Origin: CBDUSL01 sp965370265
GTDB taxonomy: Bacteria; Patescibacteriota; Patescibacteriia; JAXHNJ01
Length of the DNA stretch: 15,030 nt
Direction: 5' to 3'
Assembly (NCBI GenBank): GCA_965370265.1
Contig: CBDUSL010000015.1
Coordinates: forward strand, 1 to 15,030
Part shown: positions 1 through 6,077 of the stretch, piece after piece
Position numbering within the stretch: the first letter of the stretch is position 1
How the letters are laid out: each line of letters begins with the position of its first letter
Position numbers and translations under genes: made by a program
Notes under the pieces: model-generated
What the model saw: the letters and a program-made list of their open reading frames with translations, nothing else
What the model was told of the DNA's origin: nothing
The model's database searches: none

Positions 1-21
1 AAATAAATTGAGTAAATTATT

Positions 22-97
22 TGGAGCGGCAGACCGGATTCGAACCGGCGACCTTTTCCTTGGCAAGGAAATATTCTACCAACTGAACTACTGCCGC
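22..97 (-). tRNA. tRNA-Gly (GCC), CCA encoded
   Basis: Read on the minus strand this is a complete 76-nt cloverleaf. The acceptor arms are GCGGCAG and CTGCCGC, followed by a U discriminator and an encoded CCA. The T-arm is GCCGG-TTCGAAT-CCGGT, and the anticodon loop TTGCCAA carries GCC, which reads glycine GGC/GGU codons. It lies 11 nt downstream of tRNA-Cys on the same strand, so the two are probably co-transcribed. Nothing looks degenerate. Confidence 0.97.
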
Positions 98-108
98 ATA
101 AATTTATA

Positions 109-183
<75 letters not shown>

Positions 184-224
184 GTATTATTTTAATTATC
201 TTATCTAAATTATTAAAGGTTTTG

Positions 225-254
225 TCTCCCTTCGGGAGATGTCCCGCAGGGACA
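225..254. repeat. Tandem pair of 15-nt perfect hairpins
   Basis: This 30-nt insertion consists of two adjacent palindromes, each with a 6-bp stem and 3-nt loop: TCTCCC-TTC-GGGAGA at 225-239 and TGTCCC-GCA-GGGACA at 240-254. Both fit the pattern TnTCCC-nnn-GGGAnA, so they look like diverged copies of one unit. They sit exactly inside the anticodon of the broken tRNA-Cys copy, which fixes the insertion borders. They are GC-rich in an AT-rich intergenic region. Confidence 0.75.
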
Positions 255-275
255 CAGACCCCTGCCTGGACTTTA

Positions 276-293
276 CCCCGCCGAATAGCGGGG
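276..293. repeat. 18-nt GC-rich hairpin in D-loop of broken tRNA-Cys
   Basis: CCCCGC-CGAATA-GCGGGG has a 6-bp stem and a 6-nt loop, and it interrupts the D-loop region of the broken tRNA-Cys copy. Its 11-nt core at 278-288 is identical to 132-142 in the intact tRNA-Cys (T-arm and variable region). The hairpin could therefore include a misplaced tRNA fragment, or the match could be chance between GC-rich stems. Confidence 0.6.
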
Positions 294-362
294 ACTTGGC
301 TACGTGGCCGTATGTATTTTTAAAAAATAAACGAGTTTAATACTTTTACTTGGCGGAGCCTG

Positions 363-380
363 TCCCGCCGTATGGCGGGA
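363..380. repeat. Small GC-rich palindrome after the riboflavin kinase gene
   Basis: TCCCGCC-GTAT-GGCGGGA is a perfect 7-bp stem with a 4-nt loop. A second GGCGG at 352-356 can pair with CCGCC at 365-369, so two alternative stems compete. On the minus strand it lies 38 nt past the riboflavin kinase stop codon. No T-run follows, so it is not a textbook intrinsic terminator, though it may protect the 3' end. It resembles the other short GC-rich hairpins in this window. Confidence 0.6.
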
Positions 381-417
381 TGGCCAGTTAAATAACTTTT
401 TCAATATTAACAGATAT

Positions 418-777
418 TTATTTATTTTTCAAGAGGTTTTGTATTTGATTAATATCTTTATCAACTTGTTTTAAAAAACTTTTTTTCGTTTCAAAATTAA
501 TAAGGGGCCTTATTAATTTAATAATTTCGACTTTAATAATCTCTCCATAAATATTTTGACAATTTTCTAAAAAGAATACTTCCAATTTCGGCTTGTTGTC
601 CTTATCGGGAGCTCCAAATATCAATATAGCGGGACATTTTTTATTTTTCAAGGATGCCCAAGCAGCATAAACTCCCTTGGAAATATCATTAGCTAAATTA
701 GGATTTAAATTAGCGGTAGGAAAGCCTTGTCTGGCTCCTTTTTGGTCTCCTTTAATTACTTTACCCTTAATTATCAT
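418..777 (-). CDS. Stand-alone riboflavin kinase
   Basis: This 119-residue protein matches the C-terminal kinase domain of bifunctional RibF, which phosphorylates riboflavin to FMN with ATP. The GFPTAN motif (residues 18-23) is the family's nucleotide/metal site. E66 in LEVFFLE is in the position of the catalytic glutamate, and YGE (77-79) and the final QVDKDI helix also fit. The FMN adenylyltransferase domain of RibF is missing and the size equals the kinase domain alone, so FAD synthesis would need another gene. The ATG overlaps the stop of the upstream phosphatase gene (ATGA), indicating translational coupling. It is the last gene of the operon. No riboflavin biosynthesis gene is nearby, so the vitamin is presumably imported (inference). 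Confidence 0.88.
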   Translation of the reverse strand: MIIKGKVIKGDQKGARQGFPTANLNPNLANDISKGVYAAWASLKNKKCPAILIFGAPDKDNKPKLEVFFLENCQNIYGEIIKVEIIKLIRPLINFETKKSFLKQVDKDINQIQNLLKNK

Positions 778-1538
778 TTTATAAATTTAAAGAACTTATG
801 ATGTATTTTTCCATTTGAGCAAATCATATCTTTTGATTTTAAGTTCCAGTCTTTGTTTTTAAAATCAGTTGCTTTTCCGCCTGCCTCTTTGACCAAAAGA
901 ATTCCAGGAGCAATATCCCAGGGTTTTCCTCCGGGGATGACGAAGCCTTCCGCCCGTCCGGCAGCTACCCAAGCAGTTTCTATCCCTCCCGTTCCTAGTT
1001 GTCTAATATCTGTTGCTTTCATTTTTAACTTGTTATATATTTTTAAAGCTTTTCTGACATGCTTTGCTTCATAGCCGTGGCAGAAATAAAATAAGGATTG
1101 ACTAATATTGGTTTTTTTACTGACTTTAATTTTTTTACCATTCAAAAAAGACCCTTTATCTTTTTCCGCCCAAAACATCTCTTTTAAGTAGGGAGCATAA
1201 ATTACCCCTAAAATCACCTCGTTTTTGTAAGTTAAGGCAATGGCGGTACAAAATAGAGGACTGCCCATCAAATAATTATGAGTGCCGTCTAAGGGATCAA
1301 CTACCCAAGTGTAATCAGATTTTTTTCTGGTTTTTCCTGACTCTTCGCCTAGAATATTGTGGTCAGGAAATTTTTTTAAAATTATTTTTTTTATAATTTT
1401 TTCTGCTTCAATATCTACTTTACTGACTAACCCGCTAAAACCACCCTTGTCTTTTATGTCTTTATTTTTAACCTTATTAAAGTTTTTTAAAATATATTCA
1501 CCGGCTTTTTTGGCGGCTAAAATCGCGGTTTTTTTCAT
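774..1538 (-). CDS. Inositol monophosphatase family phosphatase (SuhB-like)
   Basis: This 254-residue protein carries the metal-binding signatures of the Mg2+-dependent, Li+-sensitive phosphatase family. GEES is at 64-67, DPLDGT at 81-86, and WD (207-208) is followed by APGILLVKEAGG. The substrate could be inositol-1-phosphate, a related sugar phosphate or 3'-phosphoadenosine phosphate; motifs alone do not decide. Its stop overlaps the riboflavin kinase start by 4 nt. The start at 1538 lies inside one copy of a 21-bp direct repeat (1530-1550) whose other copy ends the phosphoesterase gene at 2970. The upstream sequence has no clear Shine-Dalgarno. The gene may once have been coupled directly to the phosphoesterase gene. 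Confidence 0.9.
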   Translation of the reverse strand: MKKTAILAAKKAGEYILKNFNKVKNKDIKDKGGFSGLVSKVDIEAEKIIKKIILKKFPDHNILGEESGKTRKKSDYTWVVDPLDGTHNYLMGSPLFCTAIALTYKNEVILGVIYAPYLKEMFWAEKDKGSFLNGKKIKVSKKTNISQSLFYFCHGYEAKHVRKALKIYNKLKMKATDIRQLGTGGIETAWVAAGRAEGFVIPGGKPWDIAPGILLVKEAGGKATDFKNKDWNLKSKDMICSNGKIHHKFFKFIK

Positions 1539-1550
1539 AATGTAATTTCT
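1530..1550. repeat. 21-bp direct repeat, copy at the phosphatase start
   Basis: On the minus strand the sequence is AGAAATTACATTATG followed by six As. The same 21 bases occur at 2965-2985. In this copy the ATG is the start codon of the phosphatase gene. The two copies bracket the glycosyltransferase gene with a period of 1435 bp. Confidence 0.9.
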
Positions 1551-1622
1551 AAAAAATTAATTATTTCTTATATATTTTTTTGATAACAAATACCCTATAG
1601 ATTTAAAATTAAATTAATTTTG

Positions 1623-2900
1623 TCATTTAATAATTTTTCTTTTCTGATTTTTCTCATATTTACTTATTACCCAAACAAAAATTAAAAGCAGAGAAATAAA
1701 ACTTAAATAATTCGGATTAAAAAAGCGATTAAAAAATAAATAAACAAATAGAAGAAAAGTATAATTAAAAACAAGACGGCTAACGGTATTATTTTTTATT
1801 TGATCTCTTAACAGAAAAAAAAGTAAGGGTAAACATATGATAAGTTGAATAATCCAAAATGGAAAATAATCTAGCCAATCTTTAATAATGCCAGCTTCAA
1901 GCAAAAATGATGAAAAACCACTACCCAAAATTGGAAAAATATGCTGACTGCTACCACTAGCATAAAGGAGTGTATCAGTTATTAAATTAGATGGAGACCA
2001 AATTATAAAAGGCAAAGCAAATAAAATAAATGTCAAATATAATGGCCACATCTTTTTCAAAACGGCTTTAAAATTACCATTATTTTTTCCTAATAAATAC
2101 AATATATAAAAAGGAAAAGCTAACCAGGCAGTTTGTTTACTCAATAAAGCTAACCCCATTACTAGGGCCGACCATGCATTTTTTTCTTTTAATAAAAGAT
2201 AAAAAGCTAAAATTAGAAAAAAATAAACAAAAATGTCATTAAAACCGGTAATAAAATAAAAAACAAAAATAGGATTAAAAGAAAAAAATAATAAAATAAA
2301 AACCTTTTCCTCCTTATCGGGGACGAGTTTGTACAAAATATATAAAGATAGAGCAAATAATAAAATAAAAATAAATCTAAGATCATACCACCCAATAACC
2401 CAAAGACATAATTTTTGGAAGATTGCTGAAAATATGGTATAAAAAGGGAGGTAGATATAATGATGCCAAGCAGGATTTTCAAATCCATATTTGCTTGTAT
2501 TATTATGAACCCCGAATGATGTATTTTGGAAATTTTCAGAATAAGGATTTTTTCCCTCCCATAACATTTCTCCAGCAACTTCTGTCATTTGAGACCCATC
2601 ATGTATTAAGTTATAAATATTATTATCATGGCGCAGGCTTATTTGAAAAAAAATGGTGGTGCCCACTATTATAAAAATAGAAACAACAACAGTAATTAAT
2701 CTTATTTGGTGAAAGTGATGATGTTTATTTTTAAAGACGTCGGTAAATAAAAGTATTCCGAAACAAACATACATTATAATGTATGTTATTGTAGTAGAAG
2801 GGGTTTTTATAAACCAGCTGACAGGGAAGCCATTATTAACTAAATAAATAAATAGAAATGTAAGGGGTAAAAATAATATTGTAGTCAAAGAAATTTTCAT
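1623..2900 (-). CDS. Multi-pass membrane glycosyltransferase, GT-C / DUF2029-like
   Basis: This 425-residue protein has about ten hydrophobic segments and a basic C-terminal tail (KNQKRKIIK). The first long non-membrane loop carries DGSQMTEVAGEML and GKNPY (about 101-120), a pattern typical of polyprenyl-phosphate-dependent GT-C transferases of the DUF2029/GT87 type, with acidic residues after the second or third membrane helix. SKQTAWLAFPFYIL (about 260) is also typical. It probably transfers a sugar from a lipid carrier at the outer face of the membrane; donor and acceptor are unknown. The gene is visibly poorer in G and C than its neighbours, is flanked by a 21-bp direct repeat, and breaks an otherwise tightly overlapped operon. 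It looks like an inserted gene. Confidence 0.7.
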   Translation of the reverse strand: MKISLTTILFLPLTFLFIYLVNNGFPVSWFIKTPSTTITYIIMYVCFGILLFTDVFKNKHHHFHQIRLITVVVSIFIIVGTTIFFQISLRHDNNIYNLIHDGSQMTEVAGEMLWEGKNPYSENFQNTSFGVHNNTSKYGFENPAWHHYIYLPFYTIFSAIFQKLCLWVIGWYDLRFIFILLFALSLYILYKLVPDKEEKVFILLFFSFNPIFVFYFITGFNDIFVYFFLILAFYLLLKEKNAWSALVMGLALLSKQTAWLAFPFYILYLLGKNNGNFKAVLKKMWPLYLTFILFALPFIIWSPSNLITDTLLYASGSSQHIFPILGSGFSSFLLEAGIIKDWLDYFPFWIIQLIICLPLLFFLLRDQIKNNTVSRLVFNYTFLLFVYLFFNRFFNPNYLSFISLLLIFVWVISKYEKNQKRKIIK

Positions 2901-2964
2901 CTTTTAATTTTTACTGAGTAATAAAATAATTTTCTTAGATAATTTGGTTGGATGAATGTATAAA

Positions 2965-2985
2965 TTTTTTCATAATGTAATTTCT
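2965..2985. repeat. 21-bp direct repeat, copy at the phosphoesterase stop
   Basis: This copy is identical to 1530-1550. Here TGA inside ATTATGA is the stop codon of the phosphoesterase gene. The ATG in the same copy opens only a 12-codon frame. If the DNA between the copies is removed, the phosphoesterase stop and the phosphatase start overlap as ATGA, the same arrangement as the next gene junction in the operon. Confidence 0.9.
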
Positions 2986-3464
2986 TCAAATTGATTAGTC
3001 ATATTTTTTAGGTCAAAAAGGGCGTAAGAAGGGTATTGAAACATTCCTCCGGCTGTACCTGGATTTAGAAGATATGTTTCTCCTATTTTTTCAAATAATT
3101 TAGTATGACTGTGGCCAAAACAAACCAAGTCGTATTTTCCGCTTTCAGCCAATTTCTTGGCCTTGTCTGGAAAATGAATAAGGGCAATTTTTTTTCCTTC
3201 AAGTTTAAATTCAGCTAAATCACCAAAATGTTCTACATTTTCTGATTTGCCGGCAAATTCTTTTTCTGTTTCACGATCAGCGACATTGCCGTAAACAAAA
3301 TACATTTTTCCCTCAAATTCTTCTATCATTTTTATTAACATAGAGGGAGCGGCTAAATCTCCGCAGAAAAAAATAGTTTTTATTCCCTTGGTTTTTAAAT
3401 TTTCGTTGATTAACTGCCAGTTGTTATAATTATCATGCAGATCAGATAAAACGGCTGTTTTCAT
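2970..3464 (-). CDS. YfcE/MJ0936-type metallophosphoesterase
   Basis: This 164-residue protein has the full two-metal phosphoesterase set: D8 and H10 in SDLH, D36 in CGD, N60 in YGN, H97 in LIH, and H118/H120 in GHSH, followed by NPGTAGG. Family members hydrolyse phosphodiesters or phosphomonoesters; the substrate is not predictable. I place the start at 3464 rather than at the in-frame ATG at 3497. The protein then begins MKTAVLSDLH as the family does, AAGGAA lies 7 nt upstream, and the gene begins one base after the acetyltransferase stop instead of overlapping it. The C-terminus lies in a copy of the 21-bp repeat. It is the second gene of the operon. Confidence 0.88.
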   Translation of the reverse strand: MKTAVLSDLHDNYNNWQLINENLKTKGIKTIFFCGDLAAPSMLIKMIEEFEGKMYFVYGNVADRETEKEFAGKSENVEHFGDLAEFKLEGKKIALIHFPDKAKKLAESGKYDLVCFGHSHTKLFEKIGETYLLNPGTAGGMFQYPSYALFDLKNMTNQFEEITL

Positions 3465-3465
3465 A

Positions 3466-3906
3466 TTATAATTCCTTTTTATACCAGATTTTATCAAGTT
3501 TCTGGTAATTAAGTTTTTCGTATAATTTGACAGCTTTTGGACGATAACTTTCCGTATAAAGAACCAAAGTTTTTACCTTTTTCTTTTTGGCGACTTTTTC
3601 CAGTTCTTTCATCATTTTCTTGGCTAGTTTTTTACCGCGGTAATTATCATCAATTATAACATCATCAATCATTCCCATCTTGCCTTTTAGCCAAAACTCG
3701 GGAATGATTCTAAGGGTTGTATGGCCGACCAGCTTTTTTTTATCCTCAATCACCAGTTCATAGGCATAATCAGCTTTTATTAATTTATACCAGGCCTTTT
3801 TCAGCTTCTTCATGTTTTTTGGAACAATTTTTCCCGGACTCCAAAATTGTTCATAGAGCCGCATGATTTCTGAAAAGTCTTTCTTTTTTGCTTGGCGAAA
3901 TTTCAT
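3466..3906 (-). CDS. GNAT family N-acetyltransferase
   Basis: This 146-residue protein has the GNAT fold signature. GMIDDVIIDDNYRGKKLAKKMM (about 78-99) contains the acetyl-CoA pyrophosphate-binding R/Q-x-x-G-x-A loop as R90-G-K-K-L-A. The C-terminal part, SYRPKAVKLYEKLNYQK, matches the family's motif B region. The acceptor substrate is unknown. A Shine-Dalgarno AAGGAA lies 8 nt before the ATG. A TATAAT at 3930-3935 could be the -10 of this operon, but I see no convincing -35. It is the first gene of the operon leading to the riboflavin kinase. Confidence 0.85.
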   Translation of the reverse strand: MKFRQAKKKDFSEIMRLYEQFWSPGKIVPKNMKKLKKAWYKLIKADYAYELVIEDKKKLVGHTTLRIIPEFWLKGKMGMIDDVIIDDNYRGKKLAKKMMKELEKVAKKKKVKTLVLYTESYRPKAVKLYEKLNYQKLDKIWYKKEL

Positions 3907-3981
3907 TAATTATATTCCTTAAATAGTTTATTATATTTTTTAAGTTTCCCTCTCACCCTTTTTGCCTATTATTTTTTTACA

Positions 3982-4041
3982 TTACAGAGTTGTTTTACCG
4001 GTGCCAGGGAAACCAAGAAAAATTAAAATGGGATTTTTCAT
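3982..4041 (-). pseudogene. 5' remnant of a P-loop NTPase/kinase gene
   Basis: In a frame different from the overlapping transporter gene, the minus strand reads ATG and 18 more codons then TAA: MKNPILIFLGFPGTGKTTL. This is a hydrophobic beta-strand followed by a perfect Walker A motif, GFPGTGKT, the usual start of small P-loop kinases and AAA-type NTPases. Nothing of the rest of such a protein (Walker B, lid) follows before the acetyltransferase gene about 75 nt downstream. The best reading is the surviving first 19 codons of a deleted or truncated gene that once followed the transporter gene. A functional micropeptide is less likely, because no Shine-Dalgarno is visible. Confidence 0.6.
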
Positions 4042-4714
4042 TTTTGTGCAATAATTCATTTGGCTTTAAATGTCTGGTTAAATAGAGAAAAGGGGTGTCA
4101 AGAAAAGCGATCATCACTTTTATTATATAGGCAAAAAACATTATTTGTAAAAGATTATGGTAAACTCCGGCAAAAGCGATTAAAGTAAAAATAGCCGAAT
4201 CAATCAGTTGAGAACTTAAAGTTGAACCTAAATTTCTAAGCCAAAGATGTTTGTAACTAGTTTTCTTTTTTATTTTGTTAAAAATATAAACATCCAGGCT
4301 TTGGGCGGCTAAATAAGCAACCATGGAACCGGCCACAATTCGAGGAGTGAGAGTAAAAATAGTTTTTAAGGCCCCGTGGGCCATATCAAAATTAGCCGGT
4401 TCAAAGAGGAGAATAAGCTGTGAAGTGATTAAAAAGAAAACAGAGGCAAAAAAACCGATCATAACGGCTTGAAAGGCAATTTTTCTTCCCCAATATTCAT
4501 CCAAAATATCAGTGGCTAAAAAAATAGAAGCGTAAAGAATATTACCACCTGTAGCTGCCAGGCCGAAAAGAGTTATTCCTTTTACGACAAAAATATTCAT
4601 CAGTACGGCGCACACAACGATTGCGCCTATCAAGTAGACTCGACCAAGACGAAAAGCAAACAAAACAAAACTAAGGCTGATTAGGGACATTACAATAAAG
4701 AGGAATTCATTCAT
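3995..4714 (-). CDS. Queuosine precursor transporter, VUT/YhhQ family
   Basis: This 239-residue membrane protein has about six hydrophobic segments and the strongly conserved VUT family stretches: VVKGITLFGLAATGGN, ASIFLATDILDEYWGRK, TPRIVAGSMVAYLAAQ, LWLRNLGSTLSSQLIDS and FLDTPFLYL. The family imports queuosine precursors such as preQ0/preQ1 for tRNA wobble modification. No queuosine synthesis genes are in the window, which fits salvage. The last 16 residues or so (after NELLHKNEK) are translated from DNA that in another frame encodes the start of a P-loop protein, so this tail is probably secondary. An extended -10 promoter lies 27 nt upstream, inside the loop of the tig terminator hairpin. 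Confidence 0.92.
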   Translation of the reverse strand: MNEFLFIVMSLISLSFVLFAFRLGRVYLIGAIVVCAVLMNIFVVKGITLFGLAATGGNILYASIFLATDILDEYWGRKIAFQAVMIGFFASVFFLITSQLILLFEPANFDMAHGALKTIFTLTPRIVAGSMVAYLAAQSLDVYIFNKIKKKTSYKHLWLRNLGSTLSSQLIDSAIFTLIAFAGVYHNLLQIMFFAYIIKVMIAFLDTPFLYLTRHLKPNELLHKNEKSHFNFSWFPWHR

Positions 4715-4725
4715 ATATTTAAAAT

Positions 4726-4760
4726 AAAAACACCTCTTTAATTATATCAGAGATGTTTTT
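4726..4760 (-). terminator. Hairpin after tig, overlapping the transporter promoter
   Basis: On the minus strand AAAAACATCTCT pairs with AGAGGTGTTTTT over 12 bp (one G-T wobble) around an 11-nt loop, and ATTTTAAAT follows. It starts 20 nt past the tig stop codon and ends just before the transporter ATG. The stem gives a T-rich 3' arm and can act as an intrinsic terminator. The loop contains TGATATAAT, a possible promoter. Confidence 0.65.
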
Positions 4761-4769
4761 AAACATAAA
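4741..4769 (-). promoter_or_regulatory. Candidate promoter of the transporter gene
   Basis: An extended -10 TGATATAAT lies at 4749-4741 on the minus strand, with a weak -35 TTTATG at 4769-4764 (17-nt spacer). The predicted start is about 20 nt before the transporter ATG. The -10 is in the loop of the tig terminator hairpin, so termination and initiation signals share the same DNA. The -35 match is poor and the call depends mainly on the extended -10. Confidence 0.4.
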
Positions 4770-4780
4770 ATTTATTATTT

Positions 4781-6061
4781 TTATTTTGAAAAGCTTTTTA
4801 AGAAATCCATGGTTTTTTTGGAGGAAAGGTAATTAGCCAAATACATTTTATATTCCGGTGTTTCAAGCTGTTTAGCGATTTCGGGGTTGGTTTTATACAT
4901 CTCCTTGGATTTTTTTAATTCTTCCTCAATATCCTTTTCTGTTGCTTCAATTTTTTCCTTCTTGGCTATGTGGCGCATGACTAAAGCGGTTTTTATTCTT
5001 TTTTCGGCCTGGGGATGCATTTCTTTTTTTAAGTCCTCAATATTTTTACCGGTGCTTTTGAGATAATCATCAAACTTGAGACCCTGTTTGGCAACTCCTG
5101 CTTCCATTTCTTTCATCATTTTATCAAGTTCGGACTCAACAAGAAGGTCAGGAATTTCTCCGAATTTTGATTTATTATTAATTTCTTCCAGAATATCATT
5201 TTCAAATTTTTGCTCATTCTGTGTTTCTTTTTCTTTTTTAATATTGTCTTCTATCTGTTTTTGAAAATCAGCGAATGTTTTAAATTGTCCCACGGTTTTA
5301 GCAAACTCATCATCAAGTTTTGGTAGTTCAATCTTATATACCGCCAGCATCTTAACCTTAAATTCAGCCAGTTTTCCGGCCAAGTCTTTTTTGTGGTAAT
5401 TCTTAGGAAACTTGAGTTTAAATTCCTTAACTTTTTCTTTAGCTAAACCGATTAAGTTTTCTTCAAAACCCGGGATAAAAGAATTACTGCCGATAACTAT
5501 AGGGTGTTTTTTTGAAGAGCCGCCGTCAATCAGCACCCGGTCGACAGAAACATCAAAATCAATCTCTACTTTATCGCCTTTTTCAGGCACCCGGTCGACA
5601 GAAATCTCCTTGCCTCTCATTTGCTGAAGTTTTTCAATTGCCTTATCTATTTCTTCTTTATCAATCTTTATTTCTTCTTTTTTGGCTTTGGTTTCTTTAT
5701 ATTCTCCAAGAGTAATCTGGGGAAGAAGAGCCACTTCGGCTTTGTAAACCAGGGGATTGCCTGGGGCTACTTTTTCAATCGTTATTTTTGGCTGGCCTAC
5801 AGCATCTAGTTTATGTTCTATTACTGCTTTGGGGTATGTTTTTTTAACCACATCTTCGATTGATTCCTGATAGATTTGGGCTTCGCCCACTTGTTGTTTA
5901 ACCAAATCATAGGGCGCTTTGCCCGGACGGAAACCGGATATTTTCATATCTTTTGACATTCTGGTCGCGGCATTGGTTAAAAATGGCTGAAGTTCAAAAA
6001 TAGAAACCTCAACAGTTAATTCAACTTGTGACTTTGGGAGTTGTTTGATACCAACTTTCAT
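4781..6061 (-). CDS. tig: Trigger factor (ribosome-associated chaperone and prolyl isomerase)
   Basis: This 426-residue protein has the usual trigger-factor order. The N-terminal ribosome-binding domain has the signature GFRPGK (43-48). A FKBP-like prolyl isomerase domain spans about 145-235 (GDKVEIDF, IGSNSFIPGFEENLIG, FPKNYHKKDLAGK), and a helical, lysine-rich C-terminal chaperone domain follows. It binds nascent chains at the ribosome exit tunnel. Length is normal. An 18-bp perfect direct repeat within the isomerase domain (5533-5550 and 5587-5604, 18 codons apart) makes SVDRV occur at 154-158 and 172-176. It has its own promoter upstream, with a 91-bp repeat element in the leader, and no clear Shine-Dalgarno before the ATG. 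Confidence 0.96.
   Translation of the reverse strand: MKVGIKQLPKSQVELTVEVSIFELQPFLTNAATRMSKDMKISGFRPGKAPYDLVKQQVGEAQIYQESIEDVVKKTYPKAVIEHKLDAVGQPKITIEKVAPGNPLVYKAEVALLPQITLGEYKETKAKKEEIKIDKEEIDKAIEKLQQMRGKEISVDRVPEKGDKVEIDFDVSVDRVLIDGGSSKKHPIVIGSNSFIPGFEENLIGLAKEKVKEFKLKFPKNYHKKDLAGKLAEFKVKMLAVYKIELPKLDDEFAKTVGQFKTFADFQKQIEDNIKKEKETQNEQKFENDILEEINNKSKFGEIPDLLVESELDKMMKEMEAGVAKQGLKFDDYLKSTGKNIEDLKKEMHPQAEKRIKTALVMRHIAKKEKIEATEKDIEEELKKSKEMYKTNPEIAKQLETPEYKMYLANYLSSKKTMDFLKSFSK
5533..5604. repeat. 18-bp direct repeat inside tig
   Basis: GCACCCGGTCGACAGAAA occurs at 5533-5550 and again at 5587-5604, exactly 54 bp apart and therefore in the same reading frame. Both copies encode SVDRV. Compared with the general trigger-factor pattern, neither copy adds length, so this looks like a copying or conversion event rather than an insertion. 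Confidence 0.8.
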
Positions 6062-6077
6062 AGGTTTTATTGTTAAC

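Larger units (their letters stand above)
218..309 (-). pseudogene. Broken tRNA-Cys copy interrupted by hairpin insertions
   Basis: Two blocks match the neighbouring tRNA-Cys exactly. A 20-bp block at 294-313 (original 168-187) covers the 5' acceptor arm, part of the D-arm and the bases before the gene. A 13-bp block at 255-267 (original 151-163) covers the D-arm to the anticodon. A further GGTTTTG at 218-224 matches the 3' side of the anticodon loop. The anticodon is split between TG and C by 30 nt (225-254), and the D-loop is split by a hairpin (276-293). The T-arm and 3' acceptor are absent, so it cannot fold as a tRNA. It is a tandem partial duplication that has decayed or was used as an insertion target. 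Confidence 0.8.

Noticed and set aside
218..309. The interrupted tRNA-Cys read as an intron-containing or split tRNA
   Set aside because: The T-arm and 3' acceptor are missing downstream, a second insertion breaks the D-loop, and an intact tRNA-Cys lies beside it. A pseudogene explains all of this.
2213..2578. Second minus-strand open frame inside the glycosyltransferase gene
   Set aside because: Shifted reading of a hydrophobic AT-rich gene; low complexity Phe/Leu/Ile with no motif. The 425-residue frame explains the region.
3465..3497. An 11-codon longer start for the phosphoesterase at 3497
   Set aside because: It would overlap the acetyltransferase gene by 32 nt, has no family counterpart, and the ATG at 3464 has a good Shine-Dalgarno.
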